From positions 3,411,958-3,475,957 of the forward strand of contig NZ_JAKVOI010000001.1 of NCBI RefSeq assembly GCF_022482905.1: a stretch of 64,000 bases of DNA. The letters run 5' to 3'. Each line of letters starts with the position of its first letter. The first letter of the stretch is position 1. A program made the position numbers and the translations under genes. This document shows positions 17,104 to 24,927 of this stretch, one piece after another. The DNA is from Clostridium sp. (GTDB taxonomy: Bacteria; Bacillota; Clostridia; Clostridiales; Clostridiaceae). The notes under the pieces are model-generated. The model saw only the letters and a list, made by a program, of their open reading frames with translations, was not told where the DNA came from and searched no databases.

Positions 17104-19353
17104 CTAAACATTTAATTTTTCTTTCTGCTTATTGTTAAGAGTAGTGTCTTTTCTTGATGAAACAAGGCCATGGCTTGTCTTTTCCCAGTAAAAAGGATTT
17201 TTTATAAGCTGGAATAACGCCTTATAGGCAGCAACACTCATTAAAAACCAGTACAGTGGGGTTAAAAGGGCATATTTTATAAGTCCATAGGAGAAAGGCT
17301 GTTTTTCCTTAAGGGCACAGTCTCTTATGACCCAGTACATTCCAATCGTATTTGTATATGTAAACATAAAATTTCCAAAGAAAAATTGTATAGAGGCAAT
17401 ATAATAAAATATTCCCGGAAAAAGGGAACTTATCCAGACAGCACTTGTCATATACCACCATGCCATCATAATCCAGAAAAATGGATTTACAATAGGAAGA
17501 AGCGGTGTCCCGAGGACCATTGCCTGATATCCTACAAATCCCCTAAATCCAAGAGATTTATAAAGGCTGACTGGGTGCCTCATGTGAACGAGCCATGTCT
17601 GCATATAACCTTTTATCCATCTGGATCTCTGTCTTATCCAGTTTCCAAGTTTTGAGTTTGCTTCTTCCCAGGTACGGGAATCAACTACTGCAGTTTTATA
17701 ACCTTTCTTGAAAAGACGTACCCCAAGATCTGCATCTTCAGTAACATTAAACGGGTCCCAGGCTCCAACTTCCCTTAAGAAATTTACTTTAAAATGGTTT
17801 GACGTACCTCCTAGAGGTATCGGAGTTTTAAGCTGCATTATTCCAACAAGGAGAAGTTCAAACCACATGCTGTATTCCTGAGTAAACCATTTGGTAAGTA
17901 TATTCTGACTGCTGTTGAAATAATTGAGCTTTGCCTGTATACAGGCGAAATCTTTAGGAAGCTTTTTATAGGAGAGATATACCTTTTTAAGCTGGTCAGG
18001 CTCAGGCCTGTCTTCTGCATCATAGATTACAAGATATTCCCCTCTTGCCCTTATAAGACCGTAGTTGCAGGCCTTAGGTTTTGTCTTAGGTTTGCAGTCA
18101 GGTACAATTATAATTCTGTAATTAAGGGGAAGATCCATATTGTTTAATACCTCGAGTGTTTCTATGTCATCCTTTTCAAGTAGTATGCACACATCGAGTT
18201 TGTATTGTGGATAATCCATTTTTCGAAGATTTTTTATAAGTTTTCCTATTACTTCTTTTTCTTTATACACAGGTATAAGTATCGTATATACAGGGAGCTC
18301 CTTTTCGTCTATTTCATCAAGCTCCTCTTCTGTAAATCTAAGTTGTGCGTCTCTGTTTGAGCCTTTAAGCACTATAAAAAGTTTAAGGAGTGTCATAACT
18401 GCATAAATCAGCTGGAAGAATAGATTTATCAGAAAAAATGCCCCTCGGTAATTTGAAATTATCATAACTAGAAGCAGAAGTAGTACTACTAAAATTATGA
18501 TCTGCTGGTTTCTCGAAAATGTAACTATAGCAGAGTTTTCCGGTTGATTGTCATAAAGTTCAAAAACACTTTTTTCAGTTTGTGTATAACCGTAAACATG
18601 TTCCCAGAAATTATCTATTTCCATCATAGTTGCAAGCACTTGTTCAACTGGCTTATTCAAATAAGATTCAATTTTATCAATATCGGATTTTGGCAGTATA
18701 TCTTTTACTGCAAGAAGATAAGAGTTTTCTCTCTCATTTATTATTATGGCATTGTATTTTAGTGCAACATCGTAGGGAACTCTCCAGGAATTTTTAAAGT
18801 TGAGTTTTCTCCCGATCCTTCCTACACTGTTTTGTGTAGAAAGATCTCTATACAGATCTTCCGGAGTTATATATTTTAAAAATACAAGTATCTCCCCAAG
18901 TCTTCCACCGCTTTTCCTCTGAAGTTCCAGTGCGTTTTCAAGCTGATCCTCCGTTATTTTACCGCTTTCAACAAGCCTTTCACCTATGGGGATTTTCTTT
19001 TTTTTATTTCCCACTTTAAGAAAATTATCCAGTCTGGATTTACCGATAAATTTTAAATAGACAAGTATATCTCCTATTCTGCCGCCGTTTTCCTCCTGGT
19101 ATCTTATAGCTTTTTCAAGCTTTTCCCGGGTTATAATGTTATTTTCCAGCAGTTTTTCTCCAAGTCTTGAATATCTACTGTTATTTACAAAATTTTTAAG
19201 TTCATTCTCTGTTATAAACCCTTTTTTTACAAGTACTTCTCCAATTAGGCCTCCTTGTTTTTTTTGATATTCAAGTGCAATATCAAGTTCATCCCTGGTT
19301 ATGTATCCCATCTTAAGTAGTCTGTTTCCAATTTTATTTAAATTGTTTTCCAT
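17104..19353 (-). CDS. GT2 polysaccharide synthase with N-terminal MshEN-like repeats
   Basis: A 749-residue processive glycosyltransferase. The N-terminal 250 residues contain tandem copies of the GspE/MshEN-type unit: residues about 8-55, 63-110 and 123-170, each with the pattern (R)(L/I)GE-x-L...IT...L..A(L/I).YQ...GG.(I/L)G(E/D).LV, then a fourth degenerate part. MshEN units of this kind are high-affinity c-di-GMP receptors. Two membrane helices follow (about 284-330), then a GT2 domain with DAED (445-448), TED (538-540) and Q575RSRW579, and C-terminal membrane helices. The layout resembles NfrB with the domain order reversed. GTG at 19362 overlaps the ribosome-binding site, so ATG at 19353 behind GAGGTG is chosen. 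Confidence 0.85.
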   Translation of the reverse strand: MENNLNKIGNRLLKMGYITRDELDIALEYQKKQGGLIGEVLVKKGFITENELKNFVNNSRYSRLGEKLLENNIITREKLEKAIRYQEENGGRIGDILVYLKFIGKSRLDNFLKVGNKKKKIPIGERLVESGKITEDQLENALELQRKSGGRLGEILVFLKYITPEDLYRDLSTQNSVGRIGRKLNFKNSWRVPYDVALKYNAIIINERENSYLLAVKDILPKSDIDKIESYLNKPVEQVLATMMEIDNFWEHVYGYTQTEKSVFELYDNQPENSAIVTFSRNQQIIILVVLLLLLVMIISNYRGAFFLINLFFQLIYAVMTLLKLFIVLKGSNRDAQLRFTEEELDEIDEKELPVYTILIPVYKEKEVIGKLIKNLRKMDYPQYKLDVCILLEKDDIETLEVLNNMDLPLNYRIIIVPDCKPKTKPKACNYGLIRARGEYLVIYDAEDRPEPDQLKKVYLSYKKLPKDFACIQAKLNYFNSSQNILTKWFTQEYSMWFELLLVGIMQLKTPIPLGGTSNHFKVNFLREVGAWDPFNVTEDADLGVRLFKKGYKTAVVDSRTWEEANSKLGNWIRQRSRWIKGYMQTWLVHMRHPVSLYKSLGFRGFVGYQAMVLGTPLLPIVNPFFWIMMAWWYMTSAVWISSLFPGIFYYIASIQFFFGNFMFTYTNTIGMYWVIRDCALKEKQPFSYGLIKYALLTPLYWFLMSVAAYKALFQLIKNPFYWEKTSHGLVSSRKDTTLNNKQKEKLNV

Positions 19354-19365
19354 TAAAATCACACC

Positions 19366-20922
19366 TCAATCCGTAACTTTAAATATTTTAAATCCATCAA
19401 ATTCCTTGTATAAAATACACCAATCTTCACCGTGCTTGTACAAATTAGGATATACCCTGTTAAAAGAGTCAAGAGAACCTAAATTTGAATCAGGATCTGG
19501 AACCAATATATATTGGATACCGTATTTAACTGGATTTCTTAAATATTTATTAAAATTTAAACTGCTGCTTACAATAAGATTTCCGACATTATTAACATTC
19601 AATATTATTCCAGAAGTTAAAAATGAATCCATTATAACTTTATAATCAGAAAGATTGTTGTTTATACAATCTGAAATTTCATCATATTCATTACTTACAA
19701 GTACATAATGTTCTTCTACTCCGATTACGGGACTTGAAAGTGCTTTGGCTGCAAATACAGAGGAAGTTATAAGTGAAAATATAAAGATCCAGAAGACAGC
19801 AGGTCTAAAAAATTTTTTAACCTCATGCATTTCATATGGAATAAATGAAATTGTTATAGGAAGTGCATAAGAGAAAAAACGCAGCCACCCGTAGGAACTC
19901 CCTTTAACAAGCATCATAAAATGGAAAACTATCATGGATATAACAACTGCAAAAAGCATAAAAAAGTCACTTTTTAAAAATCTTTTCGTGGCAATTCTTT
20001 CAATAATGACACCCAATAAAGGTATAATAAACGGCAGAGACCTTATAGCCACATATTTTATTATGCCTAAAGTTGAACCGATAGGTTTTGAAAGCTGACT
20101 TTGAACTGTATTTGAATAAACTGAATTTAAAAAATAAAATGGATTTCCAGTAATAGACCAGTTTAAAAATATCCATATGAGAATTCCGTATGCTATAGGT
20201 GCATACAGGACAACTGCAGTTCCCTCTGAATAATAGTACCGTTCATGTTTTTTACTAGCTGGGATAAATTTCTTTTCATTTTTATTGAAAAATATATTTA
20301 TGAGAACAGCAAGGCCAATTCCAGCTGCAAAGGGAATTGCCTCATACCTGCAAAAAAATGCGAAGGCAAGGGAAAATGCTATTTTTACAATGTATTCAGG
20401 ACTCCCTTCGCTCATCCAAAGTGTCATATTTATAACTGAATAAATTGCAAACACAAAGAATATCTGTTCGCTCATTCCATTCATTCCATAAAAGAATATA
20501 AACGGGTTCAGTACATAAAGCAGTATTATAGGCAGTGAATATTTTTTCCCTATCCCGAATCTAGTAAATACTTTGAAAAGCATAACGGCATTAAATGCAG
20601 CAGACGCAGCGGTAACTATGCTTCCAGATATTCCACTGGATACAATAGGCCTCCAGATTTTTGAAAGTTCTACAAAGGGAAGCTGGAGCATACTCGGGAG
20701 TGGGTTCCAGACAAATCCTACAGATGCAAGCCTAAGAGGTTTTATGTAGAGTACGTAAAATGTATTTGCAGTCCTGCTGAAGGCATCATTCAAAAGTATG
20801 CCTTTAAAGTATCCAAGATAAATACCACCTGCAAGCTCTAATATAAATATTATTAAAAATGTTCTAAACGAGTCTTTTGAAGATAATTTTGGAAATATAA
20901 CTTTGTTGTAGCTTTTTACCAT
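19366..20922 (-). CDS. Polytopic membrane protein, GT39/ArnT-like
   Basis: A 518-residue protein with around ten predicted membrane helices and a C-terminal soluble part of about 120 residues. The first extracytoplasmic loop holds an acidic/aromatic region (LNDAFSRTANTFYVLY) similar to the first loop of GT-C glycosyltransferases such as ArnT/PMT, where an Asp is catalytic. This suggests it transfers a lipid-linked sugar, possibly one produced by the neighbouring GT2-GtrA protein. Family assignment is by topology and context, not by a diagnostic motif. It has AAGGAG 11 bases before the ATG and sits 21 bases after the upstream gene. Confidence 0.65.
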   Translation of the reverse strand: MVKSYNKVIFPKLSSKDSFRTFLIIFILELAGGIYLGYFKGILLNDAFSRTANTFYVLYIKPLRLASVGFVWNPLPSMLQLPFVELSKIWRPIVSSGISGSIVTAASAAFNAVMLFKVFTRFGIGKKYSLPIILLYVLNPFIFFYGMNGMSEQIFFVFAIYSVINMTLWMSEGSPEYIVKIAFSLAFAFFCRYEAIPFAAGIGLAVLINIFFNKNEKKFIPASKKHERYYYSEGTAVVLYAPIAYGILIWIFLNWSITGNPFYFLNSVYSNTVQSQLSKPIGSTLGIIKYVAIRSLPFIIPLLGVIIERIATKRFLKSDFFMLFAVVISMIVFHFMMLVKGSSYGWLRFFSYALPITISFIPYEMHEVKKFFRPAVFWIFIFSLITSSVFAAKALSSPVIGVEEHYVLVSNEYDEISDCINNNLSDYKVIMDSFLTSGIILNVNNVGNLIVSSSLNFNKYLRNPVKYGIQYILVPDPDSNLGSLDSFNRVYPNLYKHGEDWCILYKEFDGFKIFKVTD

Positions 20923-20943
20923 AATTTTAAAAATCTCCTTGAA

Positions 20944-22005
20944 TTATTTTCTCCATGTCCACAGTCGGTTTATATTGTAATTCCATAGTATAGAAGCACA
21001 AATTCCAGATAAGTTTGCAGTATTGTAGTTTACTTTAAATTTATAATTTAGAAATATCAGTACTGCAACATCTATAATTATTCCAATTATAGATACAGAT
21101 ATAAATTTAAAAGCCTCGTAAAATACTTTTTTACTTTTTTTATCTTTCCATGTAATGTTTCTGTTCAATGTAAAATTTCCTATCATGGCAGTCAGTGCAG
21201 ACAGCGTTCCCGAAATAGTCACGGAAAGACCAAAGTATATCAAAATATTATATACTATCATATTTACAATGACACCAGAAAATCCTACAAGTGAAAAAGC
21301 AAATATTCTCCTATCATCACTGCTTGAGAGAACCAGCCTAAAAATATGTCTTAAATAGTTGAATTGCTCTTTAAAAGACATCTTTGATTTTCCATACTGT
21401 CTTTTTTCAAATTTGTACGGGATTTCTTTTATATTTTTGTAATTTCCACGTACAAGGATTTCTATAAGTATTTTCCATCCAATAGGATCCAGAGAAATAC
21501 CATCAAGTATATTTTTATTAAAGGCAAAAAATCCTCCTGTGGGATCGGTTATACATCTGAGTTCTTTTAAAAAGAATTTTCCTATAAATAAGGCAGTGTG
21601 AGAAATAAGTTTTCTAAAAATATTAAGCCCATATTCATCTCCACCTGACAAGTGTCTGCTCGGAATTACAATGTCATAGCCATTTTTTAGGTATTTTACC
21701 ATTCCCGGAATAATTTCTGGAGGATGCTGCATGTCTGAATCCATGACTACGATAAGTTTTCCAAGACTCATATTTATCCCTGAAACAACTGCAGTTGCAA
21801 GTCCTCTCTGGTTTTCTCTATGTAAATATTTTATATTTTTATATTTATGTATTAGTTTTTCTATATAGGTTACTGTGTCATCTGTACTGTCATCTACAAA
21901 TATAACCTCGTAATCTAAAATGCCATAAATTACATGTTTTAGTCTATTTGCAATTTTTACAACATTTATTCCTTCATTAAAAGTAGGTATTACTATACTT
22001 ACCAT
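20944..22005 (-). CDS. GT2 polyprenyl-phosphate glycosyltransferase fused to GtrA domain
   Basis: First gene of the exopolysaccharide operon. Residues 1-220 form a DPM1-type GT2 domain (MVSIVIPTFNEG, FVDDSTDDT, VVMDSDMQHPPE, PTGGFFAFN), which transfers a sugar to polyprenyl phosphate. Residues about 230-350 form a four-helix GtrA-like domain, usually thought to flip the lipid-linked sugar. An upstream extension to 22065 is open, but GGGGTGG lies just before the ATG at 22005, which yields the canonical N-terminus; 353 residues. It follows 33 bases after the terminator of the c-di-GMP-II riboswitch. Confidence 0.88.
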   Translation of the reverse strand: MVSIVIPTFNEGINVVKIANRLKHVIYGILDYEVIFVDDSTDDTVTYIEKLIHKYKNIKYLHRENQRGLATAVVSGINMSLGKLIVVMDSDMQHPPEIIPGMVKYLKNGYDIVIPSRHLSGGDEYGLNIFRKLISHTALFIGKFFLKELRCITDPTGGFFAFNKNILDGISLDPIGWKILIEILVRGNYKNIKEIPYKFEKRQYGKSKMSFKEQFNYLRHIFRLVLSSSDDRRIFAFSLVGFSGVIVNMIVYNILIYFGLSVTISGTLSALTAMIGNFTLNRNITWKDKKSKKVFYEAFKFISVSIIGIIIDVAVLIFLNYKFKVNYNTANLSGICASILWNYNINRLWTWRK

Positions 22006-22037
22006 GAAACCACCCCACATAATTACATATAAAGCTG

Positions 22038-22073
22038 AAAAAAACAGCAGCCGACCTGACTTCAAAAGTCGGC
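22038..22073 (-). terminator. Riboswitch expression-platform terminator
   Basis: On the minus strand GCCGAC (22073-22068) and GTCGGC (22055-22050) form a stem with an inner extension, followed by TGCTG and seven T (22044-22038). Its first arm overlaps the 3' end of the aptamer (GGCC), so aptamer and terminator folding compete. Confidence 0.85.
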
Positions 22074-22135
22074 CGGTTGCACTACTAGCTCACTATATAA
22101 AAAGTGCCCAAAATAATTATATAGATCAGCTTCCA
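22070..22135 (-). ncRNA. c-di-GMP-II riboswitch (GEMM-II)
   Basis: Read on the minus strand, the segment carries GGAAGC at the 5' end, then TTTTGGGCACT, a variable hairpin (TTTTATATAGTGAG), and CTAGTAGTGCAACCGGCC. This matches the conserved core of the class-II c-di-GMP aptamer known from Clostridium (GGAAA...TTGGGCACT...TTAGTAGTGCAACCGACC). GGGCACT pairs with AGTGC, and the pseudoknot partner CAACC is present. An intrinsic terminator starts at its 3' edge, then the exopolysaccharide operon follows. Because the terminator arm overlaps the aptamer end, ligand binding most simply turns expression on; direction is inferred. Confidence 0.93.
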
Positions 22136-22142
22136 ACATAAA

Positions 22143-22417
22143 CTATTTTTATAGTATAGTATATTTACAAATCTTAAAATATATTCCAGGAGGGCGAAAG
22201 ATGATCTGTTGCAGAGATTGAATATGTATGGTATTATATAATTGTTTTCAAATGAATGGAGGGTTGCTTAAGAATGCGTATTAGATTCCGATTTACCTTA
22301 TTTAACTAATTTAATAGTGGTTAAAGGCTCTGCTTATGTGTAGAGTAATCGGGATTGATCTGCCTATTTTTAAGAAAATCTTATTAATAATGATAGATGT
22401 TATATTATAATAGAAAG
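22143..22417 (+). other. Divergent region between riboswitch and hflX leader
   Basis: AT-rich. It contains a short plus-strand reading frame at 22274-22309 (11 codons, peptide MRIRFRFTLFN) behind GGAGGG at 22258-22263 and a TATAAT at 22237-22242. The minus-strand promoter for the riboswitch should lie near 22150-22190 (TATACT-like boxes). No longer gene fits. Confidence 0.35.
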
Positions 22418-22523
22418 TTGTAGAAATATGCTCATGGAAGTTTAGTATGTTGATTTTCTGCGTATTTTTAAGACTGAACATATTTTCCGATTATTGGCAC
22501 AGGCAGCAGTCCTGTGTTTTTTT
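22418..22523 (+). promoter_or_regulatory. hflX leader with candidate attenuator
   Basis: A TATAAT at 22406-22411 points to a start near 22418. The leader has a five-codon frame (ATG 22428, stop 22443-22445), a terminator hairpin CACAGG (22498-22503)/CCTGTG (22511-22516) with seven T, and an alternative pairing GACTG (22472-22476)/CAGTC (22507-22511) that would break the terminator. Such an arrangement fits ribosome-sensing attenuation, as described for hflX homologues in Listeria. Confidence 0.5.
22498..22523 (+). terminator. Intrinsic terminator in the hflX leader
   Basis: CACAGG/CCTGTG stem, seven-base loop, TTTTTTT. It lies only 26 bases before the hflX start. Confidence 0.82.
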
Positions 22524-22548
22524 ATTTCAATAAAATGGAGGGATATAT

Positions 22549-23826
22549 ATGGAAGAAAGAGAAAAGGCGATAATAGCAGGTATAAATATTAAGGAAGAGG
22601 ATAATTTTGAAAATTCCATGGAAGAACTGTCTAACCTGGCAGACGCATGCGGCATAGAAGTAGCAGGCAGAATCACCCAGAAGTTGAATCAAATAAACTC
22701 ATCCCATTATCTTGGCAAGGGTAAAATTGATGAATTGTTGAAATTAATTGATGAAAAAAATGTAGATACTGTTATTTTTAATGATGAACTCACACCCTCA
22801 CAAATTCGAAATCTTGAGGATATTCTAGACTGCAGGATAATAGACCGAACTTCCGTAATCCTGGATATTTTTGCCCTGAGGGCAAGGACACGAGAGGCAC
22901 AGCTTCAGGTGGAAATAGCTAAACTACAGTATATGCTTCCTCGGTTAGCAGGTTCTGGCGAATCAATGGACCGACAGGGGGGAAGATCCGGACTTAAAAA
23001 CAGGGGGGCTGGCGAGACAAAACTTGAACTTGACCACAGAAAAATAGAGAGCAGAATAAGTAGCTTGAACAAGGAACTGCAGACTCTTGTAAGTCAACGC
23101 CAGAATCAGCGGAAAAGACGTAAAAAAAAGGATATACCGGTGGTCGCATTGGTAGGATATACGAATGCAGGGAAATCAACCGTTATGAACGCCATGCTGG
23201 ATTTGTTCAATTTTTCGTATGATAAGCAGGTATTTGAAAAAGATATGCTGTTTGCAACTTTGGAGACTTCTGTTAGAAGAATTGACCTGCCGGACAACAA
23301 ATCATTCCTTCTTACGGATACAGTGGGATTTATAAGTAAATTGCCCCATTACCTCGTAAAAGCATTTCGCTCTACGTTGGAGGAAGTATCCGAGGCCGAC
23401 ATGCTGATTCATGTTGTCGATTATTCAAATCCCAATTATATTGAACATATGGATGTCACGAAAACAACTTTGAAGGAACTTGGGGCGGATGATATTCCGG
23501 TTGTCTATTGTTATAACAAGGTGGATATGCTGAATGATGATGTCCCTGAAAATGGAGAGAACAGCATATATATTTCGGCAAAGAAGAGAATAGGTATAGA
23601 GGATATGCTGAATGTTATTCGCAGCAAGATTTTCGGTGGATATGTTAATTGTAACATGATGATTCCATACGATAAAGGGAGCATGGTGTCATACTTAAAT
23701 GAAAATGCAAATGTAAAGTCCACCAGATATAAGAGTGATGGCGTACTTGTATCTGTAGAATGTAAAGAATCCGACTACAAAAAATATAAAGAATATGTAT
23801 GCGGTATTGATAATAATAATGTATAA
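22549..23826 (+). CDS. hflX: GTPase HflX
   Basis: Ribosome-binding GTPase that splits stalled 70S ribosomes. Residues 1-180 are the HflX N-terminal domain (SHYLGKGKIDEL, DELTPSQIRNLE, DRTSVILDIFALRA..EAQLQVE, GGRSGLKNRGAGETKLELDRR-like segment), followed by the G domain: G1 GYTNAGKST, G3 DTVGF, G4 NKVD, G5 SAKK. 425 residues. Start ATG with RBS GGAGGG. The preceding leader contains a terminator, suggesting induction when translation is disturbed. Confidence 0.96.
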   Translation: MEEREKAIIAGINIKEEDNFENSMEELSNLADACGIEVAGRITQKLNQINSSHYLGKGKIDELLKLIDEKNVDTVIFNDELTPSQIRNLEDILDCRIIDRTSVILDIFALRARTREAQLQVEIAKLQYMLPRLAGSGESMDRQGGRSGLKNRGAGETKLELDHRKIESRISSLNKELQTLVSQRQNQRKRRKKKDIPVVALVGYTNAGKSTVMNAMLDLFNFSYDKQVFEKDMLFATLETSVRRIDLPDNKSFLLTDTVGFISKLPHYLVKAFRSTLEEVSEADMLIHVVDYSNPNYIEHMDVTKTTLKELGADDIPVVYCYNKVDMLNDDVPENGENSIYISAKKRIGIEDMLNVIRSKIFGGYVNCNMMIPYDKGSMVSYLNENANVKSTRYKSDGVLVSVECKESDYKKYKEYVCGIDNNNV

Positions 23827-23859
23827 TTATCAGTAAAAAAAGTTGGAGGAATGTTTATT

Positions 23860-24141
23860 ATGGGCTGCAGGGAAGTAAAAGTAAGATTAAAGAAAAATGT
23901 GACCAAAGAGGAATTTTGGAAAGCTACTTATAACAGCAATTCTAATCTGGGGATAAGACTTGTTCAAAACTTTGATGAGATGAAACAAGAGTATTTAAGT
24001 GGTAAAATATATGAACATGGGTCTCTTGGAGTAATAATACCTGTATCATACTATAATAGAAAGAATGAAACAATAGATGAAGATGTTATTGAATACGGGT
24101 ATGTGAAGGATATGAAAGATATATGGGAAATAGTAGAATGA
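23860..24141 (+). CDS. Hypothetical 93-residue protein
   Basis: Not recognised. A small soluble protein, mixed alpha/beta by appearance, with a basic N-terminus (MGCREVKVRLKKN) and acidic C-terminus (DMKDIWEIVE). An in-frame ATG at 23851 lies one base from the GGAGG (23845-23849); the ATG at 23860 is ten bases away and is preferred. Its stop overlaps the start of the DUF434 gene (ATGA), so the two are translationally coupled and probably act together. Confidence 0.65.
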   Translation: MGCREVKVRLKKNVTKEEFWKATYNSNSNLGIRLVQNFDEMKQEYLSGKIYEHGSLGVIIPVSYYNRKNETIDEDVIEYGYVKDMKDIWEIVE

Positions 24142-24857
24142 AATCAGTTAAAAGAGGTTGTGATCCACAGGATGACAGGTGGTTTTCAAAAGAAGCACTG
24201 CTGAGAATGCAAAAGGCGCAGGAAGAGATACAATGGCTTCTTGACAGAAATTATAACAGCCACTCTATTATAGAGATGGTTGGAAATCATTATCAGTTTT
24301 CTGCCAGGCAGAGAAATGCACTAATACGCTCTACAGCTTCAAGCAAAAAGATTGAAGCGAGAAGGGCAAAATGTATATTTCCAGATTTGACCAATACCGA
24401 TTTAATATATATAGATGGATTCAACCTGATTATTACATTGGAAACAGCATTTTCAGGATCTCCCATTATACTATGCAGTGATGGTGCTGTGAGAGATCTG
24501 GCAGGACTTAGGGGAACTTATAGAATTATTGACAAAACAGGTTATGCAATGAATACAATAGGAAAAGAACTTGATGATGTGCATATCTCTCATGTGATAT
24601 TTTTATTGGACAGAGGTGTCTCAAATTCAGGGCGATTAAGAAAATTCATACTGGAGAATTCCGAAAATTGGAATATCAATGTTGAAGTGAGGCTCATGGA
24701 TTCTGTTGATTGCTTTCTATACAAAAAATACTGTGTAGTTACAAGTGATTCAATAATAATTGATGAATGTTACAGCTGGTATAACCTTGCGAGAAAAATT
24801 ATACAGGATTATATTCCACATGCCAATATCATAAATTTGTGCGGAAGTTTTAAATGA
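24138..24857 (+). CDS. DUF434 domain protein
   Basis: A 239-residue protein whose N-terminal 55 residues (GCDPQDDRWFSKEALLRMQKA... LLDRNY) match the DUF434 family, with a longer C-terminal domain starting at YIDGFNLIITLE that has a PIN/NYN-like look (acidic residues in IDGFN, LLDRG, TSDSIIID). That could make it a nuclease, but the assignment is by eye only. The start at 24138 forms an ATGA overlap with the preceding stop; a longer form from 24123 is possible. No function is known for the family. Confidence 0.75.
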   Translation: MKSVKRGCDPQDDRWFSKEALLRMQKAQEEIQWLLDRNYNSHSIIEMVGNHYQFSARQRNALIRSTASSKKIEARRAKCIFPDLTNTDLIYIDGFNLIITLETAFSGSPIILCSDGAVRDLAGLRGTYRIIDKTGYAMNTIGKELDDVHISHVIFLLDRGVSNSGRLRKFILENSENWNINVEVRLMDSVDCFLYKKYCVVTSDSIIIDECYSWYNLARKIIQDYIPHANIINLCGSFK

Positions 24858-24927
24858 CATTTATGGCATATCTACTCTAATGTAACACATATAATATAAA
24901 TAAGTATTAAGGGCGAGGTATTTGTAG

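Noticed and set aside
19354-19362. GTG start for the MshEN synthase
   Set aside because: It overlaps the GAGGTG ribosome-binding site that serves the ATG at 19353.
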